Shown here piece after piece: positions 17,461 to 27,326 of a stretch of DNA of 64,000 nt. Below the pieces are notes generated by a model. That model searched no databases. It saw only the letters and a program-made list of their open reading frames with translations, and had not been told where the DNA came from. Each line of letters begins with the position of its first letter. The first letter of the stretch is position 1. Origin of the DNA: an uncultured Amylibacter sp. Lineage in GTDB: Bacteria; Pseudomonadota; Alphaproteobacteria; Rhodobacterales; Rhodobacteraceae. The translations under genes and the position numbers were made by a program. The stretch lies in assembly GCA_943846615.1 (NCBI GenBank), contig OX044354.1, forward strand, positions 996,359 to 1,060,358, in the 5' to 3' direction.

Positions 17461-17700
17461 ATGTCACATACACCACATAAACTCCCCGATGAATTCCCAG
17501 AGCATGCTGATAAAATGGCAGATCTTTTGAGCAATGATGCGCATTTCGTGAAAATGTGCGATGATTATAACGTTGCTAATGATGCCGTGCATTTAGCGGA
17601 AACAGATGTCAAACCCACATCAGACGATCATATGGCGAATTTACGCAAGCGCCGCATGCTGATTAAGGATCAAGTTTATGCCTACTTGACGGCGAAATAA
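17461..17700 (+). CDS. DUF465 (YdcH-like) small helical protein
   Basis: The 79-residue protein is almost wholly helical and charged: M-S-H-T-P-H-K-L-P-D-E-F-P-E-H-A-D-K-M near the start and H-M-A-N-L-R-K-R-R-M-L-I-K-D-Q-V-Y at the end, the DUF465 pattern. Its function is unknown. It is divergent from dnaX and followed by a hairpin terminator at 17732. Confidence 0.8.
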   Translation: MSHTPHKLPDEFPEHADKMADLLSNDAHFVKMCDDYNVANDAVHLAETDVKPTSDDHMANLRKRRMLIKDQVYAYLTAK

Positions 17701-17731
17701 TGCGTGCCCGATAACAGAAAAATGAAAAGCG

Positions 17732-17762
17732 AATGCGGCGATATAAATTGTCGCATTTTTTA
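17732..17762 (+). terminator. hairpin terminator after DUF465 gene
   Basis: AATGCG and following bases pair with CGCATT (about 10 bp including two G-T pairs, TATAAA loop), then a T run. Confidence 0.65.
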
Positions 17763-17837
17763 AATTTATAATGAAATCAAATAATTAACATCTGTCCCCA
17801 TGGGGACATTCCAAAACTCGATGATTTTGTGGTAAGT

Positions 17838-17931
17838 GAGAGGCTGGACAGCGACCCAAACGGGGCTCGTTGCGGCTGCTTCCTTCCGGACCTGACCGGG
17901 TTGGCGAGGCGCTTGCCCGCGCCAACCTCTC
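17838..17931 (-). ncRNA. ffs: signal recognition particle 4.5S RNA
   Basis: On the minus strand the hallmark SRP domain IV sequence CAGGTCCGGAAGGAAGCAGC is present. The flanking ends, GAGAGGTTGG and CCAGCCTCTC, pair over 10 positions (one being T-G), defining a 94-nt hairpin RNA of the usual small bacterial size. It binds Ffh to target nascent membrane proteins to SecYEG. It lies near dnaX, a frequent location, and is divergent from nudC. Confidence 0.95.
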
Positions 17932-17993
17932 GACCATGGATATAAAGCGTTATATACCAAGCTTCAAGAGCATGAATCCACAAAGGCGCGTCA

Positions 17994-18953
17994 ATGTTAA
18001 ACACCGAAACCTTAGGCTTTCAAAACTTCGCCTTTAACCGCGCCGCCGAATTACGCGCCGCCCGAAACGGCCCGATGCCCAGCGTGAACGCCCACAGTAT
18101 AATCCTGTGGCGCGGCAAGGCGTTGATCGATCAAGATACATTCGCATTGGTTCGTGTTTCCGCTGATCATCCGATTCTGACAGCATCGATTGTTTCGCCG
18201 ATTTTTCTGGGTATTGATGATGGCATCGAAGTTTATGCCCATGATATATCTGGCTGGGAACCTGAAAATCACACCCCGCCCGACCTCAATGCCCTGTTCG
18301 ATGAAATCGTCGAACGCCATCCATCCACGCCCGAAAACCAGATATTCAGCGAACTTCGCATGGTCATCATGCAACTATCCGCCGTTGATGGTGAGTTGGC
18401 GGCAACTGCGAAGGCGTTGTTTTCATGGCACCGATCCCATCGGTTTTGTGCGGCATGTGGTGAACAATCCGTTCAACAAATGGCAGGCTGGCAACGTGAT
18501 TGCCCCACATGTGAAACACCCCATTATCCGCGCACTGATCCTGTGGTGATAATGTTAATCACCGACGGCAACCGCACCTTGCTGGGCCGCTCCCCTCATT
18601 GGCCAGAGAAAATGTATTCATGCCTGGCGGGATTTCTGGAGCCTGGCGAGACATTAGAAGCCGCCGTCGCACGCGAAGTAAAAGAAGAGACCGATATTGA
18701 CATCGGCCCCGTCCAATACGTCGCCAGCCAACCATGGCCCTATCCGTCATCATTAATGATTGGTTGTATGGCCAGCGCGACGTCAACGAAAATCAAGATT
18801 GATCCGAACGAGCTCGACGATGCGATGTGGGTGACTAAAGAAACACTCGTGAAAGCATTTTCAGGTAGCGACGCGGAAATTGTTCCCGCACGCGAAGGGT
18901 CGATTGCTGGATTTCTTATTCGCAATTGGGTCAAAGGTACCTTAAGTAATTAA
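17994..18953 (+). CDS. nudC: NAD+ diphosphatase / NADH pyrophosphatase
   Basis: The 319-residue protein has an N-terminal NudC domain, a zinc ribbon (C-A-A-C-G ... C-P-T-C, about 152-176) and a catalytic Nudix box G-F-L-E-P-G-E-T-L-E-A-A-V-A-R-E-V-K-E-E matching GX5EX7REUXEE, followed by the S-Q-P-W-P-Y-P-S-S-L-M motif that distinguishes NADH-specific members. It hydrolyses NAD(H) to NMN(H) and AMP and can remove NAD caps from RNA. All key residues are intact. Confidence 0.95.
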   Translation: MLNTETLGFQNFAFNRAAELRAARNGPMPSVNAHSIILWRGKALIDQDTFALVRVSADHPILTASIVSPIFLGIDDGIEVYAHDISGWEPENHTPPDLNALFDEIVERHPSTPENQIFSELRMVIMQLSAVDGELAATAKALFSWHRSHRFCAACGEQSVQQMAGWQRDCPTCETPHYPRTDPVVIMLITDGNRTLLGRSPHWPEKMYSCLAGFLEPGETLEAAVAREVKEETDIDIGPVQYVASQPWPYPSSLMIGCMASATSTKIKIDPNELDDAMWVTKETLVKAFSGSDAEIVPAREGSIAGFLIRNWVKGTLSN

Positions 18954-18977
18954 AAACGACGACGACAAGGAATTACC

Positions 18978-19451
18978 ATGAACCTAGAAACGACATATGA
19001 ATTGGACGCGACTGCAGAATACGTTTTTAAGCGAATTACAGATCATGCAGATTTCGAAGCGCTTTTGATGGGTTATGGCGCGAACATTGAACGCTTGGAT
19101 GATGAAACGTCCCTGAATGTGGGAATGAAATGGGCGATTGATGGCAACTTTCGCGGTAGACAACGCCAAGTCGAAGTAGCCCTTACACAATTGATTGAAA
19201 ACGAATTGGTAAGCTATGCCAGCGAATCCAAAGACGTGAATGCGTCCGTTGACATGAAGATCGAGGCGATTTCACCAACCCAAACACGTTTTAGCGTGGA
19301 CATGACCCCTAAGGCCAATACGATTTCCGCGCGCCTTATTTTGCAATCCGCCAAACTCGCCCGCAAAACGTTAGAAAAACGTATTAACCGTCGGTTTGCA
19401 GATTTCTGTCAGCGCCTAGAGGATGACTACCGCGATATTTCGCGCGGTTAA
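18978..19451 (+). CDS. SRPBCC-family protein
   Basis: The 157-residue protein follows nudC after 24 nt with AAGGA before the ATG. It reads as a START/Bet v1-like fold: an N-terminal strand (L-E-T-T-Y-E-L-D-A-T-A-E-Y-V-F-K), a central antiparallel sheet and a long C-terminal helix. These domains bind hydrophobic ligands; no specific function can be assigned. Its end overlaps the convergent pheA stop by 4 nt. Confidence 0.7.
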   Translation: MNLETTYELDATAEYVFKRITDHADFEALLMGYGANIERLDDETSLNVGMKWAIDGNFRGRQRQVEVALTQLIENELVSYASESKDVNASVDMKIEAISPTQTRFSVDMTPKANTISARLILQSAKLARKTLEKRINRRFADFCQRLEDDYRDISRG

Positions 19452-20284
19452 TGCGTTCCTGCTTTATAAACGCCCAAAATTTCAACGTGACTGGTGAAAT
19501 AAGCTAATTCTTCCATTGCGCGTTGAACGGCGGGATCATCGGGATGACCAATAATATCGGCATAAAACTGCGTGGCTGTGAACGAGCCGTCCACCATATA
19601 GCTTTCTAGCTTTACCATATTAATGCCATTGGTCGCGAAACCACCCATCGCCTTGTAAAGCGCGGCGGGAATATTGCGTACACGGAAGACAAAAGATGTT
19701 TTCACCTCGCCCGCATCCAAAGAAGCGTGTGCAGGATTTGGAGACATGACCAAGAAGCGCGTCGTGTTGTTTGATTCGTCTTCGATATGTTTCGCGATCA
19801 CGTTTAACCCGTAAATTTCACCTGCTAATTCGGATGCTAGCGCTGCTTGGGTTTGGATTCCCATATTTGCGACGATTTCGGCAGAACCGGCAGTATCGAC
19901 ACCCGTAACAGGTTCGATTTTATGCTCTTTCAAAAATGCGCGGCATTGGCCAAGCAAAACAGTATGGCTCATAGCGGTTTTTATATCCGCTACCGATGCG
20001 CCGGGCACGGCCAGTAAATTAATATGAACGCGGACATAATGTTCACCGATGATGTGTAAACCAGAATCGGGCAACAGTTGGTGAATATCTGCAACCCGTC
20101 CATATGTTGAATTTTCCACGGGCAGCATTGCCAAATCAGCACGACCGGAACGCACAGCCTCGATCGCACCTTGGAAGGTGTTGCACGGGATAACATCCGC
20201 ATCTGGATACGCTTCAAAGCATGCTTGGTGCGAATATGCGCCTAAAACGCCTTGGAATGCTATTTTCATGCTGGATACAGACAT
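19448..20284 (-). CDS. pheA: prephenate dehydratase
   Basis: The 278-residue enzyme converts prephenate to phenylpyruvate in phenylalanine synthesis. Seen: K-I-A-F-Q-G-V-L-G-A-Y-S-H-Q-A at the N-terminus, A-M-L-P-V-E-N-S-T-Y-G-R, the catalytic N-N-T-T-R-F motif, and an ACT domain (about 190-275) with the phenylalanine-binding K-L-E-S-Y segment. No chorismate mutase domain is fused, the usual alphaproteobacterial form. I chose the ATG at 20284 (AGAGG upstream); the open frame extends to 20500 but that part overlaps the divergent cytochrome gene. Confidence 0.95.
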   Translation of the reverse strand: MSVSSMKIAFQGVLGAYSHQACFEAYPDADVIPCNTFQGAIEAVRSGRADLAMLPVENSTYGRVADIHQLLPDSGLHIIGEHYVRVHINLLAVPGASVADIKTAMSHTVLLGQCRAFLKEHKIEPVTGVDTAGSAEIVANMGIQTQAALASELAGEIYGLNVIAKHIEDESNNTTRFLVMSPNPAHASLDAGEVKTSFVFRVRNIPAALYKAMGGFATNGINMVKLESYMVDGSFTATQFYADIIGHPDDPAVQRAMEELAYFTSHVEILGVYKAGTH

Positions 20285-20404
20285 TTTACGCCTCTTGAAA
20301 AAATGGTCGATTGGTCGCGGTTCTACAGCTTGCAAACCGACATTGGAAGAGGCTAGAAGGGCACGAGATAAGTTTAAGATTCCAAAGAGCCGGAGCGTAA
20401 TTCG

Positions 20405-20941
20405 ATGAACACAATGGAAATGACAAAAATCACTGGTGCAGTTTGTGGCGCCTTGTTGGTTTATTTGCTGATTAACTGGACTGGCGAAGTGCTGTACCAC
20501 GTTGAATCAGGTGATGGTGGCCACGGCGAAGCGCATGCATCTGAATCACATGCACCTGCATCGATTTACAAAACAGAAGTTGCGGATGCAGCCGAAGAAG
20601 CAAGCGAAGGCCCAACAATGGCCGAATTGCTGGCATCAGCAGACGTTGCCAAAGGCAGCAAAGTATTTTCAAAGTGTAAAGCATGTCACAAATTGGACGA
20701 CGGCGCGAACGGCACTGGCCCGCACCTGTTCAACACAGTTGATCGTGCGATCGGTGGCGTAGACGGATTTAGCTACTCTGCAGCATTAACTGGTTTGGGT
20801 GGAAACTGGACACCAGAAGCATTGGACGGTTTCTTGGCCAGCCCGAAAAAATACGCTCCAGGTACAAAAATGGGTTTCTCAGGTTTGAAAAAAGCAACAG
20901 ATCGCGCCAACCTGATCGCGTATTTGCAAACTGTTAAGTAA
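20405..20941 (+). CDS. membrane-anchored c-type cytochrome (CycM/c552-like)
   Basis: The 178-residue protein has an uncleaved N-terminal helix (about 9-25), an acidic/His/Ala linker (about 33-70) and a class I cytochrome c domain with C91-K-A-C94-H95 for covalent haem and M156 in P-G-T-K-M-G-F as sixth ligand. This layout matches periplasm-facing cytochromes that shuttle electrons from the bc1 complex to terminal oxidases. It is divergent from pheA and ends in a strong terminator. Confidence 0.9.
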   Translation: MNTMEMTKITGAVCGALLVYLLINWTGEVLYHVESGDGGHGEAHASESHAPASIYKTEVADAAEEASEGPTMAELLASADVAKGSKVFSKCKACHKLDDGANGTGPHLFNTVDRAIGGVDGFSYSAALTGLGGNWTPEALDGFLASPKKYAPGTKMGFSGLKKATDRANLIAYLQTVK

Positions 20942-20960
20942 GCAAAACAACAGATTTACG

Positions 20961-20990
20961 AAAAAGCCGCCTTTCGGGGCGGTTTTTTTG
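20961..20990 (+). terminator. Rho-independent terminator after cytochrome c gene
   Basis: AGCCGCC and GGCGGTT form a 7-bp stem (one G-T pair) with a TTTCGG loop followed by seven T residues. A5 on the other side could make it work on both strands. Confidence 0.85.
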
Positions 20991-21064
20991 TGCTCACGTA
21001 AATGCGTCTTGCTGTTGAGGTCTGTGTCATTTTACATAAGATAACAAAAAACAGGAGGTTTCGT

Positions 21065-22927
21065 ATGCTCAAACACAGGCACCGCATTTCATTGACGTCA
21101 CTTATTGCAGGAATGGCCCTGACGATTGGCGCGCCTGTCTTGGCAGAGGAAATCATTAACGCACATGGCATTTCCGCATATGGCGATTTGAAATACGCTG
21201 CGGATTACAAGCATTTTGATTATGTGAACCCCGATGCGCCACAGGGCGGCACATTGACGATGCGCCCGACAACGGGTGGTGCGACGTTTGATAGTTTTAA
21301 CAACTATATCCTAAAGGGGGCACGCGTTACGGGTCTGGGGTTGCTATCTGATAGTTTACTGACGCCGTCGGCTGATGAACCCGACAGCTCATATTTATAC
21401 ATGGCAGAGAGCATGGAATACCCTGAAGATCGTTCATGGGTGACTTTTAAAATCCGCAAAGATGCGACGTTTTCCGATGGTACGCCGATCACATCCGCAG
21501 ATGTGGTTTTCACACGCGATATATTGATCGAGAAAGGACATCCTTTCTACAAAAACGTGTTTTTTAAGGATTTCGAAAGCATCGAGGCACTGGATACGCA
21601 TACTGTAAAATTCACGTTTAAAGAAGGTGCGAATACGCGTGATCTACCGCAATACGCCGGTGGCCTTGGCATTTTGCCTAAACATTATTGGGCTGATCGT
21701 GATTTTGGGAAATCGGGCACCGACATTCCAGTGGGATCAGGCGGATATACGATCACCGACTACAAAGTCGGGCAGTTTGTAAAATATTGTAAGATCGATA
21801 ACTACTGGGCCGCCGATCATCCCGCGAATGTTGGTACGGGGAATTTTGATTGTTATCGTTATGAGTATTTTAAAGACAACGATGTTAGCTTCGAAGCCTT
21901 TAAAAGTGGCGCTTATTTAGTTCGCGAGGAAAACACCGCTAAGAAATGGAAAACACAGTATGATTTTCCTGCCGTCGAAAAGGGCTTTGTCGTTCAAGAA
22001 GAGATCGCCGATGCAAACCCACAGTCGAACCAAGGAATTTGGCTAAATTTACGTAAGCCACAGTTTGAAAACATCAAAACACGCGAAGCGATGCAATATT
22101 TGTTCAATTTCGAATGGACGAACCAGACATTATTTTACGATTCTTACACGCGCTCTGACAGTTTTTGGGAAAACTCTCCGATGCAGGCGGAGGGTATGAT
22201 TTCGACGGAAGAAGCTGCATTACTTGAACCATATCGCGATCAATTGCCCGCCAGCGTTTTTGACGAGCCCGCCTATTTGCCCCCCGTGATGAAGAAGAGC
22301 CAAGTTGACCGAAGTGCGTTGCGTAAAGCGAACAAGCTGTTAGCAGAAGCCGGATGGAAAGCGGATAACGGTGTGTTGAAAAACGAAAAGGGTATCCCGT
22401 TAAAAATTGAATTTATCGACGATGATGAAAGCTTTTTGAAAATATTGGCCCCTGTAATCGAGGCTATGAAGCGCGCCGGGATTGATGCTAGTTTCACGCA
22501 AATTGATCGTGCACAAATGATCGAACGTGCGAAAAATTATGATTATGATGCGCTGGTACGTGGATACGGCACCAGCCTAAGCCCAGGCGAGGAAATCGCG
22601 CAGTTATACGGTTCCGTGGGCGTAGAACAATTGGGTGGTGCAAATACTGCCGGATTTGGGCACCCAGCAGTTGATGATTTGATTAAAAAGGTCGGCGCAG
22701 CAAGATCACGCGAAGAAATGCACCATACGGTGCGCGCAATTGATCGTGTTCTGCGCGCTTATCACATTCGTGTTCCGAACTGGCATTTAGCGGTGGATCG
22801 CTTGGCGTATTGGGATGTTTTTGGACGCCCCGAAACCAAGCCGAAATATGCTTTGGGCGTTCTCAGCACTTGGTGGTTTGATCAGGAAAAATACGACGCA
22901 TTAATTGCAAAGGGCGCATTAAAATAA
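21065..22927 (+). CDS. yejA: periplasmic peptide-binding protein of a YejABEF-type transporter
   Basis: The 620-residue protein is a family 5 solute-binding protein with a signal peptide (L-T-S-L-I-A-G-M-A-L-T-I-G-A-P-V-L-A, cleavage before E-E). The segment H-F-D-Y-V-N-P-D-A-P-Q-G-G-T-L is typical of YejA-like proteins, which bind oligopeptides or microcin-C-like compounds. AGGAGG 7 nt before the ATG at 21065 fixes the start. The two permease genes and a double ATPase follow directly, so the operon is complete. Confidence 0.9.
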   Translation: MLKHRHRISLTSLIAGMALTIGAPVLAEEIINAHGISAYGDLKYAADYKHFDYVNPDAPQGGTLTMRPTTGGATFDSFNNYILKGARVTGLGLLSDSLLTPSADEPDSSYLYMAESMEYPEDRSWVTFKIRKDATFSDGTPITSADVVFTRDILIEKGHPFYKNVFFKDFESIEALDTHTVKFTFKEGANTRDLPQYAGGLGILPKHYWADRDFGKSGTDIPVGSGGYTITDYKVGQFVKYCKIDNYWAADHPANVGTGNFDCYRYEYFKDNDVSFEAFKSGAYLVREENTAKKWKTQYDFPAVEKGFVVQEEIADANPQSNQGIWLNLRKPQFENIKTREAMQYLFNFEWTNQTLFYDSYTRSDSFWENSPMQAEGMISTEEAALLEPYRDQLPASVFDEPAYLPPVMKKSQVDRSALRKANKLLAEAGWKADNGVLKNEKGIPLKIEFIDDDESFLKILAPVIEAMKRAGIDASFTQIDRAQMIERAKNYDYDALVRGYGTSLSPGEEIAQLYGSVGVEQLGGANTAGFGHPAVDDLIKKVGAARSREEMHHTVRAIDRVLRAYHIRVPNWHLAVDRLAYWDVFGRPETKPKYALGVLSTWWFDQEKYDALIAKGALK

Positions 22928-24013
22928 ATGGGCGCTTATATCCTTCGACGGCTGTTATTGATTATTCCCACATTGTTGGGGATCATGTTGATCAACTTTA
23001 TCTTGGTGCAATTCGTGCCGGGTGGGCCAATTGAACGTATTATTTCCCAACTAGAAGAGGGTGGTGGCGGTGCCACCGACCGATTTACGGGTGGTGGTAC
23101 GGATGGTGTCGATCAACAATCCGGCGATGATCAATATAAGGGTGCGCGGGGACTGCCCTCTGAACTGATTGCAGATTTGGAAAAGCAATTTGGTTTTGAC
23201 AAACCGCCGATCGAACGGTTTGCGACCATGATTTGGAACTACGCCCGTTTTGATTTCGGCGAGAGTTATTTTCGATCCGTAACCATCATCGATTTGATTT
23301 TAGAAAAGATGCCCGTTTCGATAACGTTGGGCCTATGGTCGACATTGTTGGCCTATCTGATCTCTATACCATTGGGGATTAAAAAGGCCGTTAAAGACGG
23401 CAGTCGATTTGATGTTTGGTCATCGGGCATTATCGTTGCGGCCTATGCGATACCTGGTCTGTTATTCGGGATCATTTTAATTGTTTTGTTTGCAGGCGGG
23501 TCGTATTGGCAGATTTTCCCATTTAGGGGGCTATCATCCGAAGGATCCGAAGACTGGGGTGCCTTGGCACGTATCGGCGACTATTTTTGGCACGCTGCCC
23601 TGCCCATTATTACGTCAACGATTGCGGCCTTCGCAACACTAACGTTGTTGACCAAAAACAGTTTCATGGATGAGATCAGCAAGCAATATGTGATGACAGC
23701 GCGTGCCAAGGGATTGACAGAGTTTCGTGTTTTTTACGGCCACGTTTTTCGCAATGCAATGCTGATCGTGATCAGTGGCTTCCCTGCCCTATTCGTTGGT
23801 ATCTTCTTTTCAGGTTCATTGATTGTCGAGGTTATATTCTCACTCGATGGATTGGGATTGCTGGGATATGAATCCGCTGTGAACCGCGATTATCAGGTCT
23901 TCTTTGCCACTTTGTATATTTTCACGTTGATCGGTCTGGTCATGAAATTAATCTCTGACCTAACCTACATCTGGATCGATCCACGTATCGATTTTGGGAG
24001 CCGCGAAACCTGA
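22928..24013 (+). CDS. yejB: peptide ABC transporter permease
   Basis: The 361-residue inner-membrane permease starts directly after the YejA stop. It has the DppB-type N-terminal helix (M-G-A-Y-I-L-R-R-L-L-L-I-I-P-T-L-L-G), a Gly-rich periplasmic insert (about 45-75) characteristic of YejB, and the EAA-like coupling loop A-R-A-K-G-L-T-E-F-R-V near the C-terminus. It pairs with YejE to form the channel. Confidence 0.93.
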   Translation: MGAYILRRLLLIIPTLLGIMLINFILVQFVPGGPIERIISQLEEGGGGATDRFTGGGTDGVDQQSGDDQYKGARGLPSELIADLEKQFGFDKPPIERFATMIWNYARFDFGESYFRSVTIIDLILEKMPVSITLGLWSTLLAYLISIPLGIKKAVKDGSRFDVWSSGIIVAAYAIPGLLFGIILIVLFAGGSYWQIFPFRGLSSEGSEDWGALARIGDYFWHAALPIITSTIAAFATLTLLTKNSFMDEISKQYVMTARAKGLTEFRVFYGHVFRNAMLIVISGFPALFVGIFFSGSLIVEVIFSLDGLGLLGYESAVNRDYQVFFATLYIFTLIGLVMKLISDLTYIWIDPRIDFGSRET

Positions 24014-24014
24014 T

Positions 24015-25136
24015 ATGGCAAGTATATTCAAAACACCGCTGGCGAAACGTCGTTGGGCAAATTTCAAAGCAAATCGTCGCGCATTCTTCTCTTTATGGCT
24101 GTTCGGGGCGATGTTCATCATTGCTTTATTCGCCGAACTGATTGCGAACGACAAACCCTTGATCGTCAGTTTCAAAGGCGATCTGCATGCCCCAATTTTT
24201 AAGTTTTATCCCGAAACCCATTTCGGTGGGGATTTCCAAACGGCGCCGATTTACAAAGAGATCGAAACTCAGTGTTTGATCAAATCGGGTGGGCTGGAAA
24301 TTTGTTTGGATGAGCCTGATGAAACAATGGCTAAATTGGACGCAGGCGCGACCGAAATTGACGGCGAAGCAGTGCAACCGGGTTGGATGATTTGGCCGTT
24401 GATCCCTTACAAATACAACACCATTAATTATGACATCGAGCGTGCGCCATCCAAGCCGGACGCCAATCATTGGCTAGGTACGGACGATCAAACGCGCGAT
24501 GTCTTGGCGCGTATAATTTATGGTTTTCGTATCTCGACGATCTTCGGGTTGATCGTCGTGTTTTTCAGCTCTGTCATCGGCATTATCGCTGGTGCGGTTA
24601 TGGGATATTTTGGCGGATGGGTCGATCTGATCCTACAACGTTTGGTCGAAATCTGGGATGGCATGCCAATGCTATACGTAATTATCATTTTGGCAGCCTT
24701 GTTCGACATCACGTTCCCCCTCCTCATCTTCTTGGTGATCCTGTTCAGTTGGACAGGATTGTTGGGTGTTGTGCGCGCTGAGTTCCTACGCGCGCGTAAT
24801 TTTGAATACACCCGCGCTGCCCGCGCGATGGGTGTGAGTGATACAAAAATCATGTTCCGTCACCTATTGCCAAACGCGATGGTTGCGACGCTGACGTTCC
24901 TGCCATTTACGATTACTGGTTCAATCGGCACACTGACCAGTTTGGATTATCTGGGCTATGGATTGCCACCCAGCTACCCTTCACTGGGTGAATTGGCATT
25001 GCAGGCGAAAAATAACATACAGGCCCCATGGTTGGCATTTTCGGCCTTTGCTACATTCGCGATTATGCTGTCGTTGTTGGTCTATGTATTTGAAGGCGTG
25101 CGTGACGCATTCGACCCAAGGAAGACATTTAAATGA
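24015..25136 (+). CDS. yejE: peptide ABC transporter permease
   Basis: The 373-residue permease begins 1 nt after yejB; the ATG at 24015 is preferred to an in-frame codon at 23994 inside yejB. It has one N-terminal helix, a large periplasmic insertion (about 50-150, with H-F-G-G-D-F and an L-G-T-D-D-Q-T-R-D-V segment) as in YejE/OppC, and the A-R-A-M-G-V-S-D coupling loop. The stop overlaps the yejF start by 4 nt. Confidence 0.93.
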   Translation: MASIFKTPLAKRRWANFKANRRAFFSLWLFGAMFIIALFAELIANDKPLIVSFKGDLHAPIFKFYPETHFGGDFQTAPIYKEIETQCLIKSGGLEICLDEPDETMAKLDAGATEIDGEAVQPGWMIWPLIPYKYNTINYDIERAPSKPDANHWLGTDDQTRDVLARIIYGFRISTIFGLIVVFFSSVIGIIAGAVMGYFGGWVDLILQRLVEIWDGMPMLYVIIILAALFDITFPLLIFLVILFSWTGLLGVVRAEFLRARNFEYTRAARAMGVSDTKIMFRHLLPNAMVATLTFLPFTITGSIGTLTSLDYLGYGLPPSYPSLGELALQAKNNIQAPWLAFSAFATFAIMLSLLVYVFEGVRDAFDPRKTFK

Positions 25137-26716
25137 GTACAATCCTGACGGTCAAAGATCTGAATATACACTTTGGCGATAACCATGCGGTCAAGGGTGT
25201 GAACTTTGATCTAAAGCGCGGTGAAACCGTTGCGCTGGTTGGTGAGAGTGGTTCGGGTAAATCCGTAACCGCTCTGTCCACCGTAAAATTGATCGGCGGC
25301 AACGCCAAGGTTTCGGGATCAGTTAAATACGGTGACACCGAAATGATCGACGCCAGCGATGCGGATTTACGTCGCGTTCGAGGCAACGACATCAGCTTTA
25401 TTTTCCAAGAGCCGATGACATCGTTAAACCCGCTGCACACTATCGAAAAGCAATTAGGCGAGAGTATCACCCTGCACCAAGGTCTGCGCGGTGACGCCGC
25501 CCGCGAACGGATCGTAGATTTGTTAAACAAGGTTGGTATTCGCAATCCAGAAACCCGTCTGCGCGATTATCCTCATCAGTTGTCAGGAGGCCAACGCCAA
25601 CGCGTAATGATCGCGATGGCATTGGCCAACAAGCCTGACTTATTAATCGCTGATGAGCCAACAACGGCACTGGACGTAACAATCCAGGCACAGATTTTGG
25701 AACTGTTGGCGGATATCCAAAAATCCGAAGGTATGGGGATGTTATTCATCACCCACGATCTGGGCGTTGTTCGCGCCATTTCGGATCGTGTTTGCGTGAT
25801 GCAAAACGGTGTGATTGTGGAATCTGGGCCAACGGGCGAAATTTTCGACAACCCGCAACACCCCTATACGAAAACGTTGTTATCCGCCGATCCCAAGGGC
25901 ACACCAGGTCCGATAGCTTCGACTGCCGAAACTGTAGTGCAGGTTGATGATCTACGTGTTTGGTTTCCGATCACACGCGGCATAATGCGCCGCGTTGTAG
26001 GGCACATAAAGGCCGTGAATGACGTAAGTTTTGCAATCCGCCAAGGTGAAACTCTGGGCGTGGTTGGAGAGAGCGGTTCGGGTAAAACGACATTGGCATT
26101 GGCAGTCATGCGATTGATAAAATCCGAAGGGCCAATTGTATTTATGGGCGATAGCGTTGACGGGTTAAGTAACAAGAAACTGAAACCACTGCGCCGCAAT
26201 ATGCAGATGGTGTTCCAAGACCCATATGGATCCTTATCCCCACGTTTCACAGTGGAACAAATCATCTCCGAAGGACTAGATGTACACGGATTGAACAAAG
26301 GCCAAGATCGCCGTCAGGTCGTTAAAGACATTTTAGAGGAAGTCGGCCTGCAAGCCGACATGATCGACCGCTATCCGCACGAGTTTTCCGGCGGCCAACG
26401 ACAACGTATCGCCATTGCGCGAGCTATGATTCTAAAACCGAAACTCCTTATCTTGGATGAACCAACATCCGCACTGGATAAAACCGTTCAGGTCCAGATT
26501 GTCGATCTGTTACGTGAATTACAAAAGAAATATGGCTTAGCCTATTTGTTCATCAGCCACGATTTGCGCGTGGTACGTGCGCTGAGCCACAAAGTGTTAG
26601 TGTTACGCCAAGGAGATGTGATTGAAACGGGCACTGCCGATCAAATTTTCGATGATCCACAGACGGATTACACCAAAGCGCTGATCGCCGCCGCCTTTGA
26701 TTTGCAGGCAAAATAA
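25133..26716 (+). CDS. yejF: fused double ATPase of peptide ABC transporter
   Basis: The 527-residue protein contains two complete nucleotide-binding domains: Walker A G-E-S-G-S-G-K-S and G-E-S-G-S-G-K-T, signatures L-S-G-G-Q-R-Q-R and F-S-G-G-Q-R-Q-R, and Walker B L-L-I-A-D-E-P-T and L-L-I-L-D-E-P-T. Both H-loops (T-H-D, S-H-D) are present, so both sites look catalytic. It powers YejB/YejE and ends the operon; tRNA-Arg follows on the same strand. Confidence 0.95.
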   Translation: MSTILTVKDLNIHFGDNHAVKGVNFDLKRGETVALVGESGSGKSVTALSTVKLIGGNAKVSGSVKYGDTEMIDASDADLRRVRGNDISFIFQEPMTSLNPLHTIEKQLGESITLHQGLRGDAARERIVDLLNKVGIRNPETRLRDYPHQLSGGQRQRVMIAMALANKPDLLIADEPTTALDVTIQAQILELLADIQKSEGMGMLFITHDLGVVRAISDRVCVMQNGVIVESGPTGEIFDNPQHPYTKTLLSADPKGTPGPIASTAETVVQVDDLRVWFPITRGIMRRVVGHIKAVNDVSFAIRQGETLGVVGESGSGKTTLALAVMRLIKSEGPIVFMGDSVDGLSNKKLKPLRRNMQMVFQDPYGSLSPRFTVEQIISEGLDVHGLNKGQDRRQVVKDILEEVGLQADMIDRYPHEFSGGQRQRIAIARAMILKPKLLILDEPTSALDKTVQVQIVDLLRELQKKYGLAYLFISHDLRVVRALSHKVLVLRQGDVIETGTADQIFDDPQTDYTKALIAAAFDLQAK

Positions 26717-26783
26717 AATGTATCGCAATAAATGCAAATTGCCTCTTGCCAATGCGCACCAGTCGTCGTAAATCGCCCTTAAC

Positions 26784-26860
26784 GCACCCGTAGCTCAGCT
26801 GGATAGAGTACCTGACTACGAATCAGGGGGTCGCACGTTCGAATCGTGCCGGGTGCACCA
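26784..26860 (+). tRNA. tRNA-Arg (anticodon ACG)
   Basis: The 77-nt sequence has acceptor GCACCCG pairing with CGGGTGC, D-arm AGCTCAGCTGGATAGAGT, anticodon loop with ACG (A34 normally becomes inosine), T-arm GTTCGAATC and encoded CCA. Confidence 0.96.
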
Positions 26861-27064
26861 TTTACCTTTTTGTCAGGCGACACATAGTTTTGCCATTTGC
26901 CCCCATAGTTGTACCTTTCCCACCACATAGATTTACCATCCATTGGTTTGCTTCATTTTCCGACATCTCGTTGATGCCTCATTGGTTTGGTTTTTAAGCA
27001 AAGCGCATTAGCGCGCCTGCCTTACAAAACCTGACCCGCTGGCGAAGCGTAGGGGGTAGCAAAT

Positions 27065-27138
27065 GCAATAGAATTCGATGGGGACTTGGTGCGGCACGCA
27101 GGCGAAGCCGAGTACACGGCCCCGTCTAATTCTGTTGC
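27065..27138. repeat. 19-bp imperfect inverted repeat, possible structured RNA
   Basis: Arm 27065-27083 (GCAATAGAATTCGATGGGG) pairs with 27120-27138 (CCCCGTCTAATTCTGTTGC): 16 Watson-Crick pairs, two T-G pairs and one mismatch, enclosing a 36-nt G+C-rich loop. The T-G pairs would be kept in RNA, which suggests a folded transcript rather than a DNA palindrome. Confidence 0.55.
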
Positions 27139-27187
27139 GTGCGCGTGGGGACAAGGTCTCCTAGCTCTTTGTCAGTAAAATAGGTGC

Positions 27188-27219
27188 AAAGCCAAAGTGC
27201 CGTGCATCTTTGGCTTTTC
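27188..27219 (+). terminator. 10-bp hairpin with T-rich tail
   Basis: AAAGCCAAAG (27188-27197) pairs perfectly with CTTTGGCTTT (27208-27217), followed by further T residues. It could terminate a transcript entering from tRNA-Arg or from the preceding inverted repeat. Confidence 0.6.
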
Positions 27220-27326
27220 CGTATGTGTGCTGGCCTGAATGAGTTATATCTTGGATGGGTGCGATGGGGACTTAGTGACCGTTTCCAGACTTAAGGTTAA
27301 TGACTTGAACGGGTGGAAACCGGACA

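Noticed and set aside
20285..20500. N-terminal extension of pheA
   Set aside because: It overlaps the divergent cytochrome gene, and the ATG at 20284 has an SD and gives the family N-terminus.
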